Below are positions 1 through 8,195 of a stretch of DNA of 64,000 nucleotides, one piece after another (position 1 is the stretch's first letter; each line of letters starts with the position of its first letter). Below the pieces are notes generated by a model, which was not told the DNA's origin, searched no databases, and saw only the letters and a list, made by a program, of their open reading frames with translations. A program made the translations under genes and the position numbers. The DNA comes from JAJZQZ01 sp963790415 (GTDB lineage Bacteria > Actinomycetota > Thermoleophilia > RBG-16-64-13). The DNA is taken from NCBI GenBank assembly GCA_963790415.1, contig CAWBOK010000003.1, positions 620,001 to 684,000 on the forward strand. The letters run 5' to 3'.

Positions 1-309
1 GGGCGACCTGGGCGTAGCAGCCGGTGACCGCGACCCGGCTGCCGGGGTCGCGCCGCATGGCCCTGCGGATCTCGTGCCGGCAGGTCGCGGTCGCTCTTCG
101 CCGTCACGGTGCAGGTGTTGACCACGCGAAACAGCGGTGGCTTCCCAAGGGACCACCACGTATCCCCGGGCTTGGAGGGCCTCCTCCATCTGGGCCGTCT
201 CGCACTGGTTGAGCTTGCACCCCAGGGTTCGGAAGGCGACCGTCGGGCGGATCGACGCTGGGTGGGCCTGTGGGAGGCCTGCGGGCGCTGGAGCTCGGCT
301 CCCGGGCAC
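1..309 (-). CDS. mtaB: MtaB-type tRNA methylthiotransferase, 5' part only, two frameshifts
   Basis: This is the N-terminal part of a radical-SAM methylthiotransferase of the MtaB/MiaB family, which adds a methylthio group to t6A37 of tRNA. The UPF0004 domain is visible as VAFRTLGCKLNQCET, then VVNTCTVTAKSDRD, then RHEIRRAM and VAVTGCYAQVA, with the expected conserved cysteines. These pieces lie in three different frames: one shift falls near 130-140 and a second near 75-80, where a CC run seems one base too long. A GTG at 309 is a plausible start, seven bases after the stop of the L,D-transpeptidase gene on the same strand. The radical-SAM domain lies outside the window. It is either a pseudogene or an intact gene with base-calling errors. 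Confidence 0.75.
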   Translation of the reverse strand, partial: MPGSRAPAPAGLPQAHPASIRPTVAFRTLGCKLNQCETAQMEEALQARGYVVVPWEATAVSRGQHLHRDGEERPRPAGTRSAGPCGATPAAGSRSPAATPRSP

Positions 310-315
310 GACGGA

Positions 316-1086
316 CTACTCCTGCACGAAGACCGGGGTGCCCAGGGGCGCAGACTCCGAGAGCCGGAGGATGTCGCCGTTGTGCATCCGGATGCACCCG
401 GCGCTGACATCCTTGCCTATGGTGGAGTCGTCATTCGTGCCGTGGATGCCGGCCTGGCCCCCGCCGGGCCAGTCCGGGAGCTGCTCGGAGAACGCGCTGA
501 TCATCATCACGAGTTCACCGTAGACCCTTCTGTCCGGACGGAACTTCAACGTGACGAAGAAATCGCCCAGGGCGGTGGGGGTGTTCATCCTGCCTACTGC
601 CACCGGATACGACTGGATCTTGTTGCCGAGTTCGTAGAGGTCGAGCCGATGATCGGAGAGGTCCACGTAGATGGCGTGGGTCAAGGGAGCGGTGGTGACG
701 TCGGACGCGCGCACCCACCCTGTCGAGCCGTTCGGACGGGCGGGAACCCGGATCTTGTACCAGGTGGTGCCTTCGGAGTCCGTCGTCTCACCGATGGCCA
801 GGAAGGTAGAGGAGACCTGGTTGGTGCCCGCCTGGGGGAAGGTGAGCTGGACCGTCGAGCCGGGGTGGGCGTGATCGTAGACCTGTATGGGGTCGACGGC
901 CGCCGACACGCTGAGATAGCCGCCCTCCGACGTCGCCTGCTGGTATGGGCTGAGCGTGACGCCGGTGTTCTCGCCGGCTGCCGAGCCCGCGCCGGGGTCG
1001 CCAGGCGCCGCGGCCGGGGCGTCGGCCGCGGCATGGCCACCACCAGATAGGCTCGGCACGTCGTTCTTCAGGATGGTCAGGCTCAT
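316..1086 (-). CDS. L,D-transpeptidase (YkuD domain) with SH3-like region
   Basis: The 256-residue product ends in a YkuD L,D-transpeptidase domain with catalytic histidine and cysteine in GIHGTNDD and SAGCIRMHNGD (about residues 212-235). Such enzymes make 3-3 cross-links in peptidoglycan or attach proteins to it, outside the membrane. An SH3-like wall-binding region precedes it (about residues 55-130). The ATG at 1086 lies inside a hydrophobic segment whose beginning (ILLGCALLLL) is encoded upstream in the same frame, so the true start is probably further out. An ATG at 1214 would fit if an ACACAC run there held one repeat fewer; as read, it is closed by a TGA after three codons. The mature enzyme is therefore likely anchored by one N-terminal membrane helix. 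Confidence 0.88.
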   Translation of the reverse strand: MSLTILKNDVPSLSGGGHAAADAPAAAPGDPGAGSAAGENTGVTLSPYQQATSEGGYLSVSAAVDPIQVYDHAHPGSTVQLTFPQAGTNQVSSTFLAIGETTDSEGTTWYKIRVPARPNGSTGWVRASDVTTAPLTHAIYVDLSDHRLDLYELGNKIQSYPVAVGRMNTPTALGDFFVTLKFRPDRRVYGELVMMISAFSEQLPDWPGGGQAGIHGTNDDSTIGKDVSAGCIRMHNGDILRLSESAPLGTPVFVQE

Positions 1087-1270
1087 GATCAGGAGGAGCA
1101 GGGCACAGCCCAGCAGGATCTTCCCGACCGTTCGAAGAATGAGCGCATCGCGGCTGCGCGGGGTGGGGTCAGCGGGGGGCTGAGAGGTGGAAGGCGTGGG
1201 GTTCAGTGTGTCATCCTAGCTCGAGTTTCCGGTGGCCCAGGGGCCGCTGGGATGGTAGCACACCGGCACG

Positions 1271-1298
1271 ACGAAGGGCGCCCGGAGGCGCCCTTCGT
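1271..1298 (-). terminator. Strong hairpin after the cytochrome gene
   Basis: A perfect 12-bp stem (ACGAAGGGCGCC with its complement) closes a four-base loop. It begins 29 bases after the stop of the cytochrome gene on the minus strand. There is no clean U-tract on that side, so it may act as a terminator or as an mRNA-stabilising hairpin. Confidence 0.6.
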
Positions 1299-1326
1299 GT
1301 CCGTCAGTTGTTCCGTCCTGCCGGTC

Positions 1327-1903
1327 TAGCCGGTGGGCGTGCCTGTTCCCGAAGCCACCGTCGTGGTCGTGGTCGGCGCGTGCGTCGTGGTGGTGGTCGG
1401 CGCGTGCGTCGTGGTCGTGGTCGGTTTGACCGTGGTCGTGGTCGGCGGCGCGGTCGTCGTCGTCGTCGGCCCAGCCGTGGTCGTGGTCGTCGGCCCAGCC
1501 GTGGTCGTCGTGGTCGACGGTGCCGCGGTCGTCGTGGTCGACGCCGGCGGCGCGGTGGTGGTGGTCGTGGCCGGATGGCAGCTCGGGCAGCCCGCTCCCG
1601 AGCTGGGGCGGCACCGCGGCTACGGCAGCGGCGCTCGTGGCAAGCCCCGCAGGCGCTGGTGCTGACATTTCCTGCCGCCGGCGTGCTGCTGTGGCACGTG
1701 CTGCAGGTGTTCATAGCGGCCGAGTGTGCCGGCACATTGTGCGGAAAACCTGCGGTGCCCGCACCGTGGCATGCCTTGCAGCTCGAGGTGAAGCCCGCGC
1801 TCCCGGGGAACGCCCCGGCCTGGTTGCCGTCGAGCCCGACGGCCACGAACACGGCCAAGGCTACGATCACTAGTGCGACGATGAGAAGCGATATCTTTTT
1901 CAT
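1327..1903 (-). CDS. Secreted small multiheme c-type cytochrome with Thr-rich tail, frameshifted
   Basis: The protein starts with a signal peptide or anchor (MKKISLLIVALVIVALAVF) and carries CxxCH haem motifs CKACH, CSTCH and CGACH within the first 90 residues. After CGACH the original frame turns into meaningless Arg/Pro repeats. A shifted frame instead gives a fourth motif, CPSCH, followed by a roughly 75-residue tail of TTTTT/APP repeats ending at TAG 1327. I therefore join the two frames; the shift lies near 1600-1650. The ATG at 1903 has a GGAGG Shine-Dalgarno five bases upstream, so I prefer it to the GTG two codons earlier. Small multihaem cytochromes of this kind carry electrons outside the membrane. 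The Thr-rich tail may be a glycosylated wall-spanning stalk, which is inference. Confidence 0.75.
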
Positions 1904-2028
1904 TGTCACCTCCCTCCCTCTTCATTGCTCGAATACATTGGCAGTTCGATGACTCCTGTGCGTTCGGAGCCGGGCACCGAGGCGCCCGCTGTAGGCTCAG
2001 CGCATGGCTGATGCCGTCCAGTGCTCCC

Positions 2029-2058
2029 ATCATACCTAGATGAGGGGTCGGACTGCAA
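2029..2058 (-). promoter_or_regulatory. Sigma-70-like promoter of the cytochrome gene
   Basis: On the minus strand TTGCAG (2058-2053) and TATGAT (2034-2029) are 18 bases apart. Transcription would begin near 2022, leaving a GC-rich leader of about 120 bases before the ATG at 1903. The rest of the divergent intergenic region (1904-2235) shows no gene. I looked for riboswitch cores in the leader and did not recognise one. Confidence 0.5.
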
Positions 2059-2235
2059 CAGTCTTACCTTGGCCAGTGAAGCGAATATTCCTTTTTTCGG
2101 CCCCCGTCGGCACGAAGTTCCTGCCTCACCGGACGCCCTGTCCGGCGGTCTAGCACGCGTGGCGCACGGATGCCCCCCGTCACCGGCGCCACACGCCCGT
2201 GGTAGCATTGGCGGGCGAATCCGCCCCGTCACAAC

Positions 2236-2757
2236 ATGCCCGAGAGCGTGATAGAGACAGCTCCCCACCCCACCGAGAGCAGGCCTTCTTCCTCTACGGA
2301 ACCATGGCGTCGCCGGTTCGTGCCCCCCATCTTGAGGCGGGACCGTCTGGCGGGTCAGGTGGTGCGCTTCGGTATCGTGGGGGTCTTGAACACGCTCGTC
2401 GACTTCGGCGCCTTCAACCTCATGGTGTTCGTGTTCGGAATGCCCGTCCTGGTGGCCTACCCGTTCTCCGTCACCGCCGGCATCGTCAACAGCTTTCTCT
2501 GGAACAAGCACTGGACCTTCAGCGCCGGAGGGTCGGCGGCCTGGCGGCGCGAGGCGGTCGTGTTCCTGGGGGTGAGCCTGAGCGGCCTGCTCATCAACTG
2601 GGCGATATTCACCGTGCTGCATCTCTGGATAGGATCGAGTGCGGCTCTTCTGCTGAATCTGGAGAAGCTGGCGGCTTCGCTGGTCTCTATGGTGTGGAAC
2701 TTCGTGGGCTATCGCTTCTTGGCCTTCCGGGCGCACCGAAAAGAGCAGGTCGCGTGA
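2236..2757 (+). CDS. GtrA-family membrane protein (putative polyprenyl-glycan flippase)
   Basis: The 173-residue protein has four predicted membrane helices after a hydrophilic N-terminus of about 35 residues. It carries the GtrA signature FGIVGVLNTLVDFGAFNLMV, then SFLWNKHWTF in the central loop and NFVGYRFLAF near the end. GtrA-like proteins are thought to move lipid-linked sugars across the membrane or to support a partner glycosyltransferase. The next gene, a GT2 glycosyltransferase, starts on a GTG overlapping this gene's stop by four bases. The third gene of the operon is a large GT-C-like membrane protein. Together they look like a surface glycan or protein glycosylation pathway. Confidence 0.88.
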   Translation: MPESVIETAPHPTESRPSSSTEPWRRRFVPPILRRDRLAGQVVRFGIVGVLNTLVDFGAFNLMVFVFGMPVLVAYPFSVTAGIVNSFLWNKHWTFSAGGSAAWRREAVVFLGVSLSGLLINWAIFTVLHLWIGSSAALLLNLEKLAASLVSMVWNFVGYRFLAFRAHRKEQVA

Positions 2758-3485
2758 TCGGCGGTGGTGCGCCACCTCGCCTGTCGGTCGTGATCCCCGT
2801 TCACAACGAAGCCGAGATCCTCGAGGCGGAGGTGAGCGAGATCGTGGCGGGCCTCGAGACCCGCGGACTCGACTACGAGCTTCTGGTCTGCGAGAACGGT
2901 AGCACCGACGCCACGCCCGCCCTGGCCGACTCACTTGCTGCCGGGAACCCGCGCATCCGCTCACTGCGCTCGCCGATAGCCGACTATGGAGCCGCTATGC
3001 GGCTGGGGATGGCCCGGGCACGCGGGGAAGTGATCGTGAACTTCGACATCGACTACCATGACGTCGACTTCGCCGTCCGAGCCGCCGCCCTCACCGACCG
3101 ATACGGCATCGTGGTGGGCAGCAAGGTCATGGCCGGGTCGGACGACCGGCGCGCGGTCGCGCGCCGACTCATCAGCCGGGTGTTCATCCTGGTGCTGCGG
3201 GTGTTGTTCGATCGGCATATCGACGATACTCACGGCGTCAAGGTGTTCCGGCGCGATGTGGTGCAGACGTACCTGCCCAGCGTGGTCATGGAAGAAGACC
3301 TGTTCGACACCGAGCTCGTGGTACGCGCCCGCCGCGGTGGGGTCGCCGTCACGGCGTTGCCGGTGTGTTGTGAAGAGAAGCGCGCCGCCCGTTCGAGTAT
3401 CATGAGCCGCATCCCGCGGAGCGTGCTCGGATTGCTGCGTCTGCGGATGATCCTATGGAAGGAGGCGCTGCGTGGAGTTCGATAG
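2754..3485 (+). CDS. Glycosyltransferase family 2
   Basis: This is a 243-residue GT-A fold transferase: RLSVVIPVHNEAEILE at the N-terminus, ELLVCENGSTDAT for nucleotide-sugar binding, and a DxD-like NFDIDYHDVDF around residue 100. No long C-terminal membrane pair is evident, unlike dolichol-phosphate mannosyltransferases with attached GtrA domains. The frame is open much further upstream, but the GTG at 2754 overlaps the stop of the GtrA-like gene in a GTGA and gives the normal family N-terminus. It probably charges polyprenyl phosphate with a sugar for use by the GtrA-like and GT-C-like neighbours. The donor sugar cannot be read from the sequence. Confidence 0.9.
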   Translation: MIGGGAPPRLSVVIPVHNEAEILEAEVSEIVAGLETRGLDYELLVCENGSTDATPALADSLAAGNPRIRSLRSPIADYGAAMRLGMARARGEVIVNFDIDYHDVDFAVRAAALTDRYGIVVGSKVMAGSDDRRAVARRLISRVFILVLRVLFDRHIDDTHGVKVFRRDVVQTYLPSVVMEEDLFDTELVVRARRGGVAVTALPVCCEEKRAARSSIMSRIPRSVLGLLRLRMILWKEALRGVR

Positions 3486-5847
3486 GCCGAGCGGCGGGCC
3501 CGACGTCCCGGAGATGAAGCCGGAACCGGCAGGGCAGCCGGCGGCGCCGGAGCCCGCGGAGACACGGGCGACCGTGGTGGCGGCACAGCCGGAGGGCGAC
3601 GCCCCCGACGATGCGGCCCCTGCGCCCTTGCCTCCGGAGGATGTGGGATCGTACCGGCTGTGGGGCCTGCTGTCGACCGCTGCCGTCTTCTTGGCGATCT
3701 ACGCCACGTTGTTCTACTTCTACCGGCCCAATCTGCTCTTCAGCCTGACCACGACGGCGGGCGGCGACACCGGGGCGCACCACTACCCGGCCATATACAT
3801 GATCAAGGAGCTGCTGCCGCACTTCCGGCTGACCGGCTGGGCGCCGGGTTGGTATGCGGGCATGCCGATGCTCACGTTCTACTTCCCGTTCCCGTTCTTG
3901 CTGATCGCCATCTTGAACGTCGTGCTGCCATACGAGCTCGCGTTCAAGCTGATCACGGCTCTGGGCGTGTTCCTCCTGCCGGTGACCGCGTACGCGTACG
4001 GACGACTTCTGCGGATCCGGTCGCCGTTCCCGCAATTGGCCGCGGTCGGGGCGCTCGGATTCTTGCTGATGGAGAGCTACTCCATCTACGGGGGCAACAT
4101 CCTCAGCACTCTGGCGGGTGAGTTCGGCTTCTCCTTCAGCTTTGCGCTGGTGTGGCTGTTCCTGGGCACGCTGTATCGTGGCCTGGAGAGGGACCGCTAC
4201 GACTGGCTCTTCGCCGTGAACGGGCTCATCCTGATGTGTCTGGTGCTTTCGCACATCGTGACCACGATCGCTCTGGTGGTCATAGCGCCCGGCCTGTTGT
4301 TGATCCATCGGCGCCCGCGCGCGGTGCTGTACATGGTCGCCGTGTTCTTCCTCGGCTTCTGTCTCACCGCTTTTTGGGGACTCCCGTTCCTGGACAAGCT
4401 GCCGTGGACCGCCCACATGGCCTGGAACCAGCTGACCACCCTGAAGGACCTGATTCCCGTCGATCTGCGCCCCGCGGCGGCCATTGGTGTCCTCGGCATG
4501 GCGTACGCCATAGCGCGGCGGGAGAGCAGAGTCCTGCCCCTGCTGTGGACCACCGTCTCGATGGTGGTGCTCTTCTACGTGCTCCCCGACGGACGGCTAT
4601 GGAATGCCCGGCTCCTGCCCTTCGTCTACTTCTCCGCCTTCCTCTGGGCGGCATACGGCGTCACGTGGCTCCTCCGCCCGTTTCTGGTCGTGGCCGACGA
4701 TCTGCTGGCGCTTCCCAGCCGGGTGTCTCGCTGGCTCTACGCCCCGATGTGGGCGATCATCGTCGGTGCCGTCGTCATCACCGCGAGCACGACCGCTGCC
4801 GGGTGGATCAAGTGGAACTACTCCGGCTACGAGGGCAAGCCGGCGTGGCCCGCCTACAAGCAGATCAACGACTTCATCGGGGAGCTTCCACCCGGCCGTG
4901 TGATGGTGGAGCACTCCGACAAGTTTGACAAGTTCGGTACGCCGCGGGCGTTCGAGATCATCCCCTACTGGACGCCGCAGCCCACGATGGAGGGCACTCT
5001 GATGGAGGCCTCCTTCACGGCCCCCTTCCACTTCATCAACCAGGCGGAGCTCTCCGTGCAGGCCAGCAACGCCATCGTGGGAGTCGACTACCCCGGGCGC
5101 GACACCAAGCGGGGGCTCACCCACCTGCAGCTGATGAACATCCCGTATCTGATGACGATCACGCCGGAAGTCACCAAGGAAGTAGAGGCCGACCCCCGCG
5201 CCGATCTGCTGGCCGAGATCCGATACGGGTATGAGGACGTCACGATGGAAAACGGGCAGGTCCAGAAGACGCCCCGCTACGTCAGCATCTTCCGCATCTC
5301 CGGCACGACCGGCTACGTGGAAGTCATGAAGAACGAGCCACTCAAACTAGCCACGACGAACTGGCGGGACGACATCGTGCGCTGGTACAAGGATGAACCG
5401 TCCCTGCGGGTTCCCATCATCTGGGATCGTGGCGAGCCGGCGCTCGCGGAGTTCCAGTCGATAACCCCGAACCAGGTTGTCAACCCGCCGGTGGAGCCCA
5501 TCAACACCGAGGGCGAGGTGGTGATGGAGCAGCTCGACAACGAGAAGCTGACCTTCCAGACCACGGCCATCGGCGTGCCTCACTGGATCAAGGTCTCGTA
5601 CTTTCCCAATTGGAAAGTGGAAGGAGCCGACGGCCCCTTCGTGGCTTCGCCGTCCTTCATGATGGTGATTCCACGCCAGCGGGAAGTGACGCTCACCTAC
5701 GGCCGGACGGCCTCCAACTGGATAGGGCAGGCGCTGACCCTTCTTGGATGGATCGTCGTCGTGGCCTTGCTGGGGCGCCATCTTCTCATGTGGTGGCGCC
5801 GACGGCGGGTCGTGCCGGGCGAGTTCCAAGGGCCCCTCTCAGAGTAG
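3472..5847 (+). CDS. Large multi-spanning membrane protein, GT-C/PTPS-related type
   Basis: The 791-residue protein has a Pro/Ala-rich cytoplasmic start (about 60 residues) and then about ten membrane helices. A large extracytoplasmic domain (about residues 450-750) and one last helix with a basic tail follow. An acidic motif GGDTGAHHYP sits in the first external loop, where GT-C enzymes hold their catalytic acids. The topology matches the 6-pyruvoyl-tetrahydropterin-synthase-related membrane family, a misleading name for likely polyprenyl-sugar-dependent transferases. The GTG start at 3472 has an AAGGAGG ribosome site and overlaps the GT2 gene by 14 bases, so the three genes are coupled. Specific substrate unknown. 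Confidence 0.8.
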   Translation: MEFDRPSGGPDVPEMKPEPAGQPAAPEPAETRATVVAAQPEGDAPDDAAPAPLPPEDVGSYRLWGLLSTAAVFLAIYATLFYFYRPNLLFSLTTTAGGDTGAHHYPAIYMIKELLPHFRLTGWAPGWYAGMPMLTFYFPFPFLLIAILNVVLPYELAFKLITALGVFLLPVTAYAYGRLLRIRSPFPQLAAVGALGFLLMESYSIYGGNILSTLAGEFGFSFSFALVWLFLGTLYRGLERDRYDWLFAVNGLILMCLVLSHIVTTIALVVIAPGLLLIHRRPRAVLYMVAVFFLGFCLTAFWGLPFLDKLPWTAHMAWNQLTTLKDLIPVDLRPAAAIGVLGMAYAIARRESRVLPLLWTTVSMVVLFYVLPDGRLWNARLLPFVYFSAFLWAAYGVTWLLRPFLVVADDLLALPSRVSRWLYAPMWAIIVGAVVITASTTAAGWIKWNYSGYEGKPAWPAYKQINDFIGELPPGRVMVEHSDKFDKFGTPRAFEIIPYWTPQPTMEGTLMEASFTAPFHFINQAELSVQASNAIVGVDYPGRDTKRGLTHLQLMNIPYLMTITPEVTKEVEADPRADLLAEIRYGYEDVTMENGQVQKTPRYVSIFRISGTTGYVEVMKNEPLKLATTNWRDDIVRWYKDEPSLRVPIIWDRGEPALAEFQSITPNQVVNPPVEPINTEGEVVMEQLDNEKLTFQTTAIGVPHWIKVSYFPNWKVEGADGPFVASPSFMMVIPRQREVTLTYGRTASNWIGQALTLLGWIVVVALLGRHLLMWWRRRRVVPGEFQGPLSE

Positions 5848-5876
5848 CGCGTCGCCGGCGTCGCGGGTGGGCGACC

Positions 5877-5930
5877 GAGGACGACGCATCGCGCCGCCCA
5901 GTGCGCCCCGGCGGCCGCAGGCTTCGTTTC
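5877..5930. repeat. Dispersed intergenic repeat, copy A
   Basis: This stretch shares a core (GCATCxCGCCG, then AGTGCGCCCCGGCGGCCG and GCTTCGTT) with two copies at 13,976-14,030 and 14,132-14,190. All three sit just after a coding region. Copies differ by small indels. Confidence 0.5.
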
Positions 5931-5942
5931 GGGGCGATTTCC

Positions 5943-6842
5943 TTAGGGAACGGGCTCCAGTTGGTCCGTCAGGGAGAGGGCCGCGTCACGCGCCAGGTTG
6001 GTCGTGAGCATCATCGCCACTCCTTGTTCCTGCCAGCGCAGCAAGACCACCGGGTTCATCAATGCAACCGTGCCCGCCTGCCCACGGATCGTGGTGGGTT
6101 CTGCGCCGGGAAGGGTCGCCGGTGTGGCCGTCTTCTCCTGTGTGATGGTGACGTAGTTGGAGCCGCGGACGTAGCTCACTGCTGCGAACGACTCACCTGC
6201 CTGAGTCTGCGTGTCGACCGCGGCGAGCGTCCAGCCCGGCGCTTCGAGGCCGAGGACCGTGAATCCCACGGTGGCGGCGGTCTGTTTCAGTAGGCCGGGG
6301 AGGGCGGCCGGCGTGATCGTGGTGAGCGTCACCGGCGGAGGGACGCTGGGGGTCGTCCCGGTGGCGCCTGTGGCCGAGGATGTCGCGTCCGGCGTTGTCG
6401 GGGTGACGGCGCCTGGAATGGCGCTTGTGTCGAGGGGATCAGCGATGTTCCCAGGCGACTCTTGCATCCTGGTGCCCACGTTCAAGGCGACGCCGAGGAT
6501 CACACACATGACGCCCAGCAGAAGGAGAGTGCGCGGTCGGATACGGGTCATCTTGGTCGGCGGCGAACCACGCTTCGGGCGCACGGAAGCAACGGCATGT
6601 GAGATCGCGTTCGCGGGGGCAGGATCGGCGGCGACTGAGATCGCGTTCGTGGGGGCAGGATCGGCCGCGTTCATGATCGTGTTCGTGTTGGTGGTGCCGA
6701 AGGCGCCGTCGGGTGGCAGCGCCCGCCTGGTCACCGTGCCACTAGGCGTCACCGACACCTTGGCGACGACGTACAGCGCGAAGCCGAGGATCGTGCCGAT
6801 GAAACCCATCAGCAGAAGCGCACGGGTCCGCAGCCGACCCAT
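5943..6842 (-). CDS. Membrane-anchored DUF4367-like protein with duplicated N-terminal segment
   Basis: About 300 residues. Two membrane helices carry nearly the same sequence: MGRLRTRALLLMGFIGTILG at residue 1 and MTRIRPRTLLLLGVMCVILG near residue 98. Between them the phrase ADPAPTNAIS is repeated as ADPAPANAIS. The C-terminal 120 residues look like a DUF4367 domain (VSYVRGSNYVTITQEK, then VVLLRWQEQGVAMML), common in anti-sigma-like or sporulation-associated membrane proteins. The first copy lacks its own C-terminal domain, so it looks like a partial tandem duplication. The ATG at 6842 follows the yjbQ stop by one base, so the two are co-transcribed. Function unknown. Confidence 0.7.
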   Translation of the reverse strand: MGRLRTRALLLMGFIGTILGFALYVVAKVSVTPSGTVTRRALPPDGAFGTTNTNTIMNAADPAPTNAISVAADPAPANAISHAVASVRPKRGSPPTKMTRIRPRTLLLLGVMCVILGVALNVGTRMQESPGNIADPLDTSAIPGAVTPTTPDATSSATGATGTTPSVPPPVTLTTITPAALPGLLKQTAATVGFTVLGLEAPGWTLAAVDTQTQAGESFAAVSYVRGSNYVTITQEKTATPATLPGAEPTTIRGQAGTVALMNPVVLLRWQEQGVAMMLTTNLARDAALSLTDQLEPVP

Positions 6843-6843
6843 C

Positions 6844-7257
6844 TCAATCGCCGGTGAGCGCGCTCCGAGTGACTTCGAGCCAGACCCTCCGCGTGCGGGG
6901 CCCATCGAACTCAGCCAGGTACACGTGTTGCCACATGCCGACCTTCAACGCGCCACCCTGGATGGGCACCGCGGTGTGGTTGCCCACGATGGTGGTCTTC
7001 ACGTGGGCGTCGGAGTTGCCCTCGTGGTGGAGGTAGCCGGCATCTCGGGGAACCAGGCGCGCGAACGTGGCCTCGATGTCACGTCGCACGGAGGGGTCGA
7101 CTCCTTCGTTCACCGTGACGCCCGCCGTGGTGTGCGGAACGAAGATGTGGCACACGCCATCACCTTCGCAGCCGGCTGTATCGAGCGTCTCCTGGATGCG
7201 GCCGGTGATGTCGACCAGGACGTCTCTCGCTTGAGTAGTCACTGTGAACTCGAGCAT
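6844..7257 (-). CDS. YjbQ/UPF0047 family protein
   Basis: The 137-residue product matches the YjbQ family across its whole length: HIFVPHTTAGVTVNEGVDPS, HHEGNSDAHVK, and VGMWQHVYLAEFDGPR near the end. Family members bind a metal through the conserved histidines, and some have weak thiamin-phosphate synthase activity; the cellular role is unsettled. The frame is open upstream through the tRNA gene, but the ATG at 7257 gives the family's usual N-terminus (MLEFTVTTQARD). The gene lies 42 bases downstream of tRNA-Ala on the same strand and is coupled to the DUF4367-like gene. Confidence 0.9.
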   Translation of the reverse strand: MLEFTVTTQARDVLVDITGRIQETLDTAGCEGDGVCHIFVPHTTAGVTVNEGVDPSVRRDIEATFARLVPRDAGYLHHEGNSDAHVKTTIVGNHTAVPIQGGALKVGMWQHVYLAEFDGPRTRRVWLEVTRSALTGD

Positions 7258-7299
7258 GTCAGCCGCCCATGCGCCCAGGGCGCGTCCGGGAGTACGAGG

Positions 7300-7372
7300 T
7301 GGAGGTAAGGGGACTCGAACCCCTGGCCTTCGCATTGCGAACGCGACGCTCTCCCAACTGAGCTATACCCCC
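7300..7372 (-). tRNA. tRNA-Ala (anticodon CGC)
   Basis: The cloverleaf folds with acceptor arm GGGGGTA/TACCTCC containing a G3-U70 wobble pair, the alanine identity element. The anticodon loop TTCGCAA gives anticodon CGC and the T-arm reads GGGGTTCGAGTCCCC. CCA is not encoded. Confidence 0.93.
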
Positions 7373-7437
7373 ACGATTGACAGGCAAGGCAGTATATATA
7401 GCCTATCGAGCAGCCGCCTGCAAGGGCGCCCAGCCTC

Positions 7438-8109
7438 CTAGGACCGATAGAACAGGCCGGTGACCACGAGCGATGTGGCGTTCATAGTGGCGTGGGCCGC
7501 GATAGCCGCCCACAACGACCCTGTTCGCCAGAACAGCCACGCGAAGGCCAGGCCCATGACGAAGATGGGCACGTACAGATACGGCCACACATGGGCGAGT
7601 GCGAACACCGCCGAGGTGACCACGGCGGCGGGCCAGAATCCCCATCGGCGGACGAGCCCCTGCAGGAGGAAGCCGCGAAAGAGCACCTCCTCGCCCAGTG
7701 GGGCGGCCACCAGGACGAGCACGACCATCAGCATCACCTGCCGTGGGTGGTGACCGAAGACGAACAGATCCTGCGTGCGGGGCAGGTGGACGAACGATCT
7801 CACGACGAAGTTGGCGCCCAGGACGACCGCCGCCACGAGCCCCAAGAGGGCGCCCAGGCTGCGGATGTCGAGCGGGCGGAAGCCGAGGACCGACCAATCG
7901 ACCCCGTGTCGGCGGATGGCGACTACCCAGATGCCTGCGAACAGAAGGCCGTAGAGGAGCAGCACCTGCGTGAAGAACGTCAGCGAGGCGTCGCCTGCGT
8001 AGCCGGTCACCGTGCGGGTGAACCCGGTGACGCCCACCGGGACGAGCAGGGCCTGGCCGAGGATGGCCATCACGCCGACGAGCCCCATGTCGAGCCACCC
8101 CCATGGCAC
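7438..8109 (-). CDS. CPBP-family intramembrane metalloprotease
   Basis: The 223-residue protein has about seven membrane helices. It carries the CPBP (Abi, Rce1-like) motifs: GEEVLFRGFLLQ (EExxxR), FALAHVWP, and AHATMNATS near the C-terminus. These place two glutamates and histidines around the metal within the membrane. Bacterial members cleave CAAX-like or bacteriocin-related substrates, but the substrate here is unknown. The GTG at 8109 is the first conventional start. The same frame stays open back to a CTG at about 8198, just behind an AGGAGG and overlapping the stop of the upstream gene, and it encodes a protein-like stretch (PSLVRQLLYPEPGERLSPGE). The real start may be there. Confidence 0.85.
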   Translation of the reverse strand: MPWGWLDMGLVGVMAILGQALLVPVGVTGFTRTVTGYAGDASLTFFTQVLLLYGLLFAGIWVVAIRRHGVDWSVLGFRPLDIRSLGALLGLVAAVVLGANFVVRSFVHLPRTQDLFVFGHHPRQVMLMVVLVLVAAPLGEEVLFRGFLLQGLVRRWGFWPAAVVTSAVFALAHVWPYLYVPIFVMGLAFAWLFWRTGSLWAAIAAHATMNATSLVVTGLFYRS

Positions 8110-8195
8110 CGCCCCGAACCCTCGAAGTTCTCCGGGAGAGAGCCTCTCCCCCGGTTCGGGGTAGAGGAGCTGACGGACCAGTGACGGATCCTCGA

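Noticed and set aside
1200..1214. TGA shortly after the ATG at 1,214, considered as a selenocysteine codon in the L,D-transpeptidase
   Set aside because: No cysteine is expected there, and a two-base change in the ACACAC run explains the interruption better.
1333..1570. GTCGTGGTC-type tandem repeats as a CRISPR or minisatellite
   Set aside because: They are irregular threonine codon runs of the cytochrome tail. No CRISPR array was seen anywhere in the window.
1304..1600. Arg/Pro-rich C-terminus of the cytochrome in its initial frame
   Set aside because: The same DNA read in another frame gives a CPSCH haem motif and a regular Thr-rich tail with its own stop, which is far more protein-like.
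1910..2060. Leader of the cytochrome gene as a cyclic di-GMP or other riboswitch
   Set aside because: The characteristic GCAAA-type core and receptor motifs are absent; only generic GC-rich hairpins are visible.
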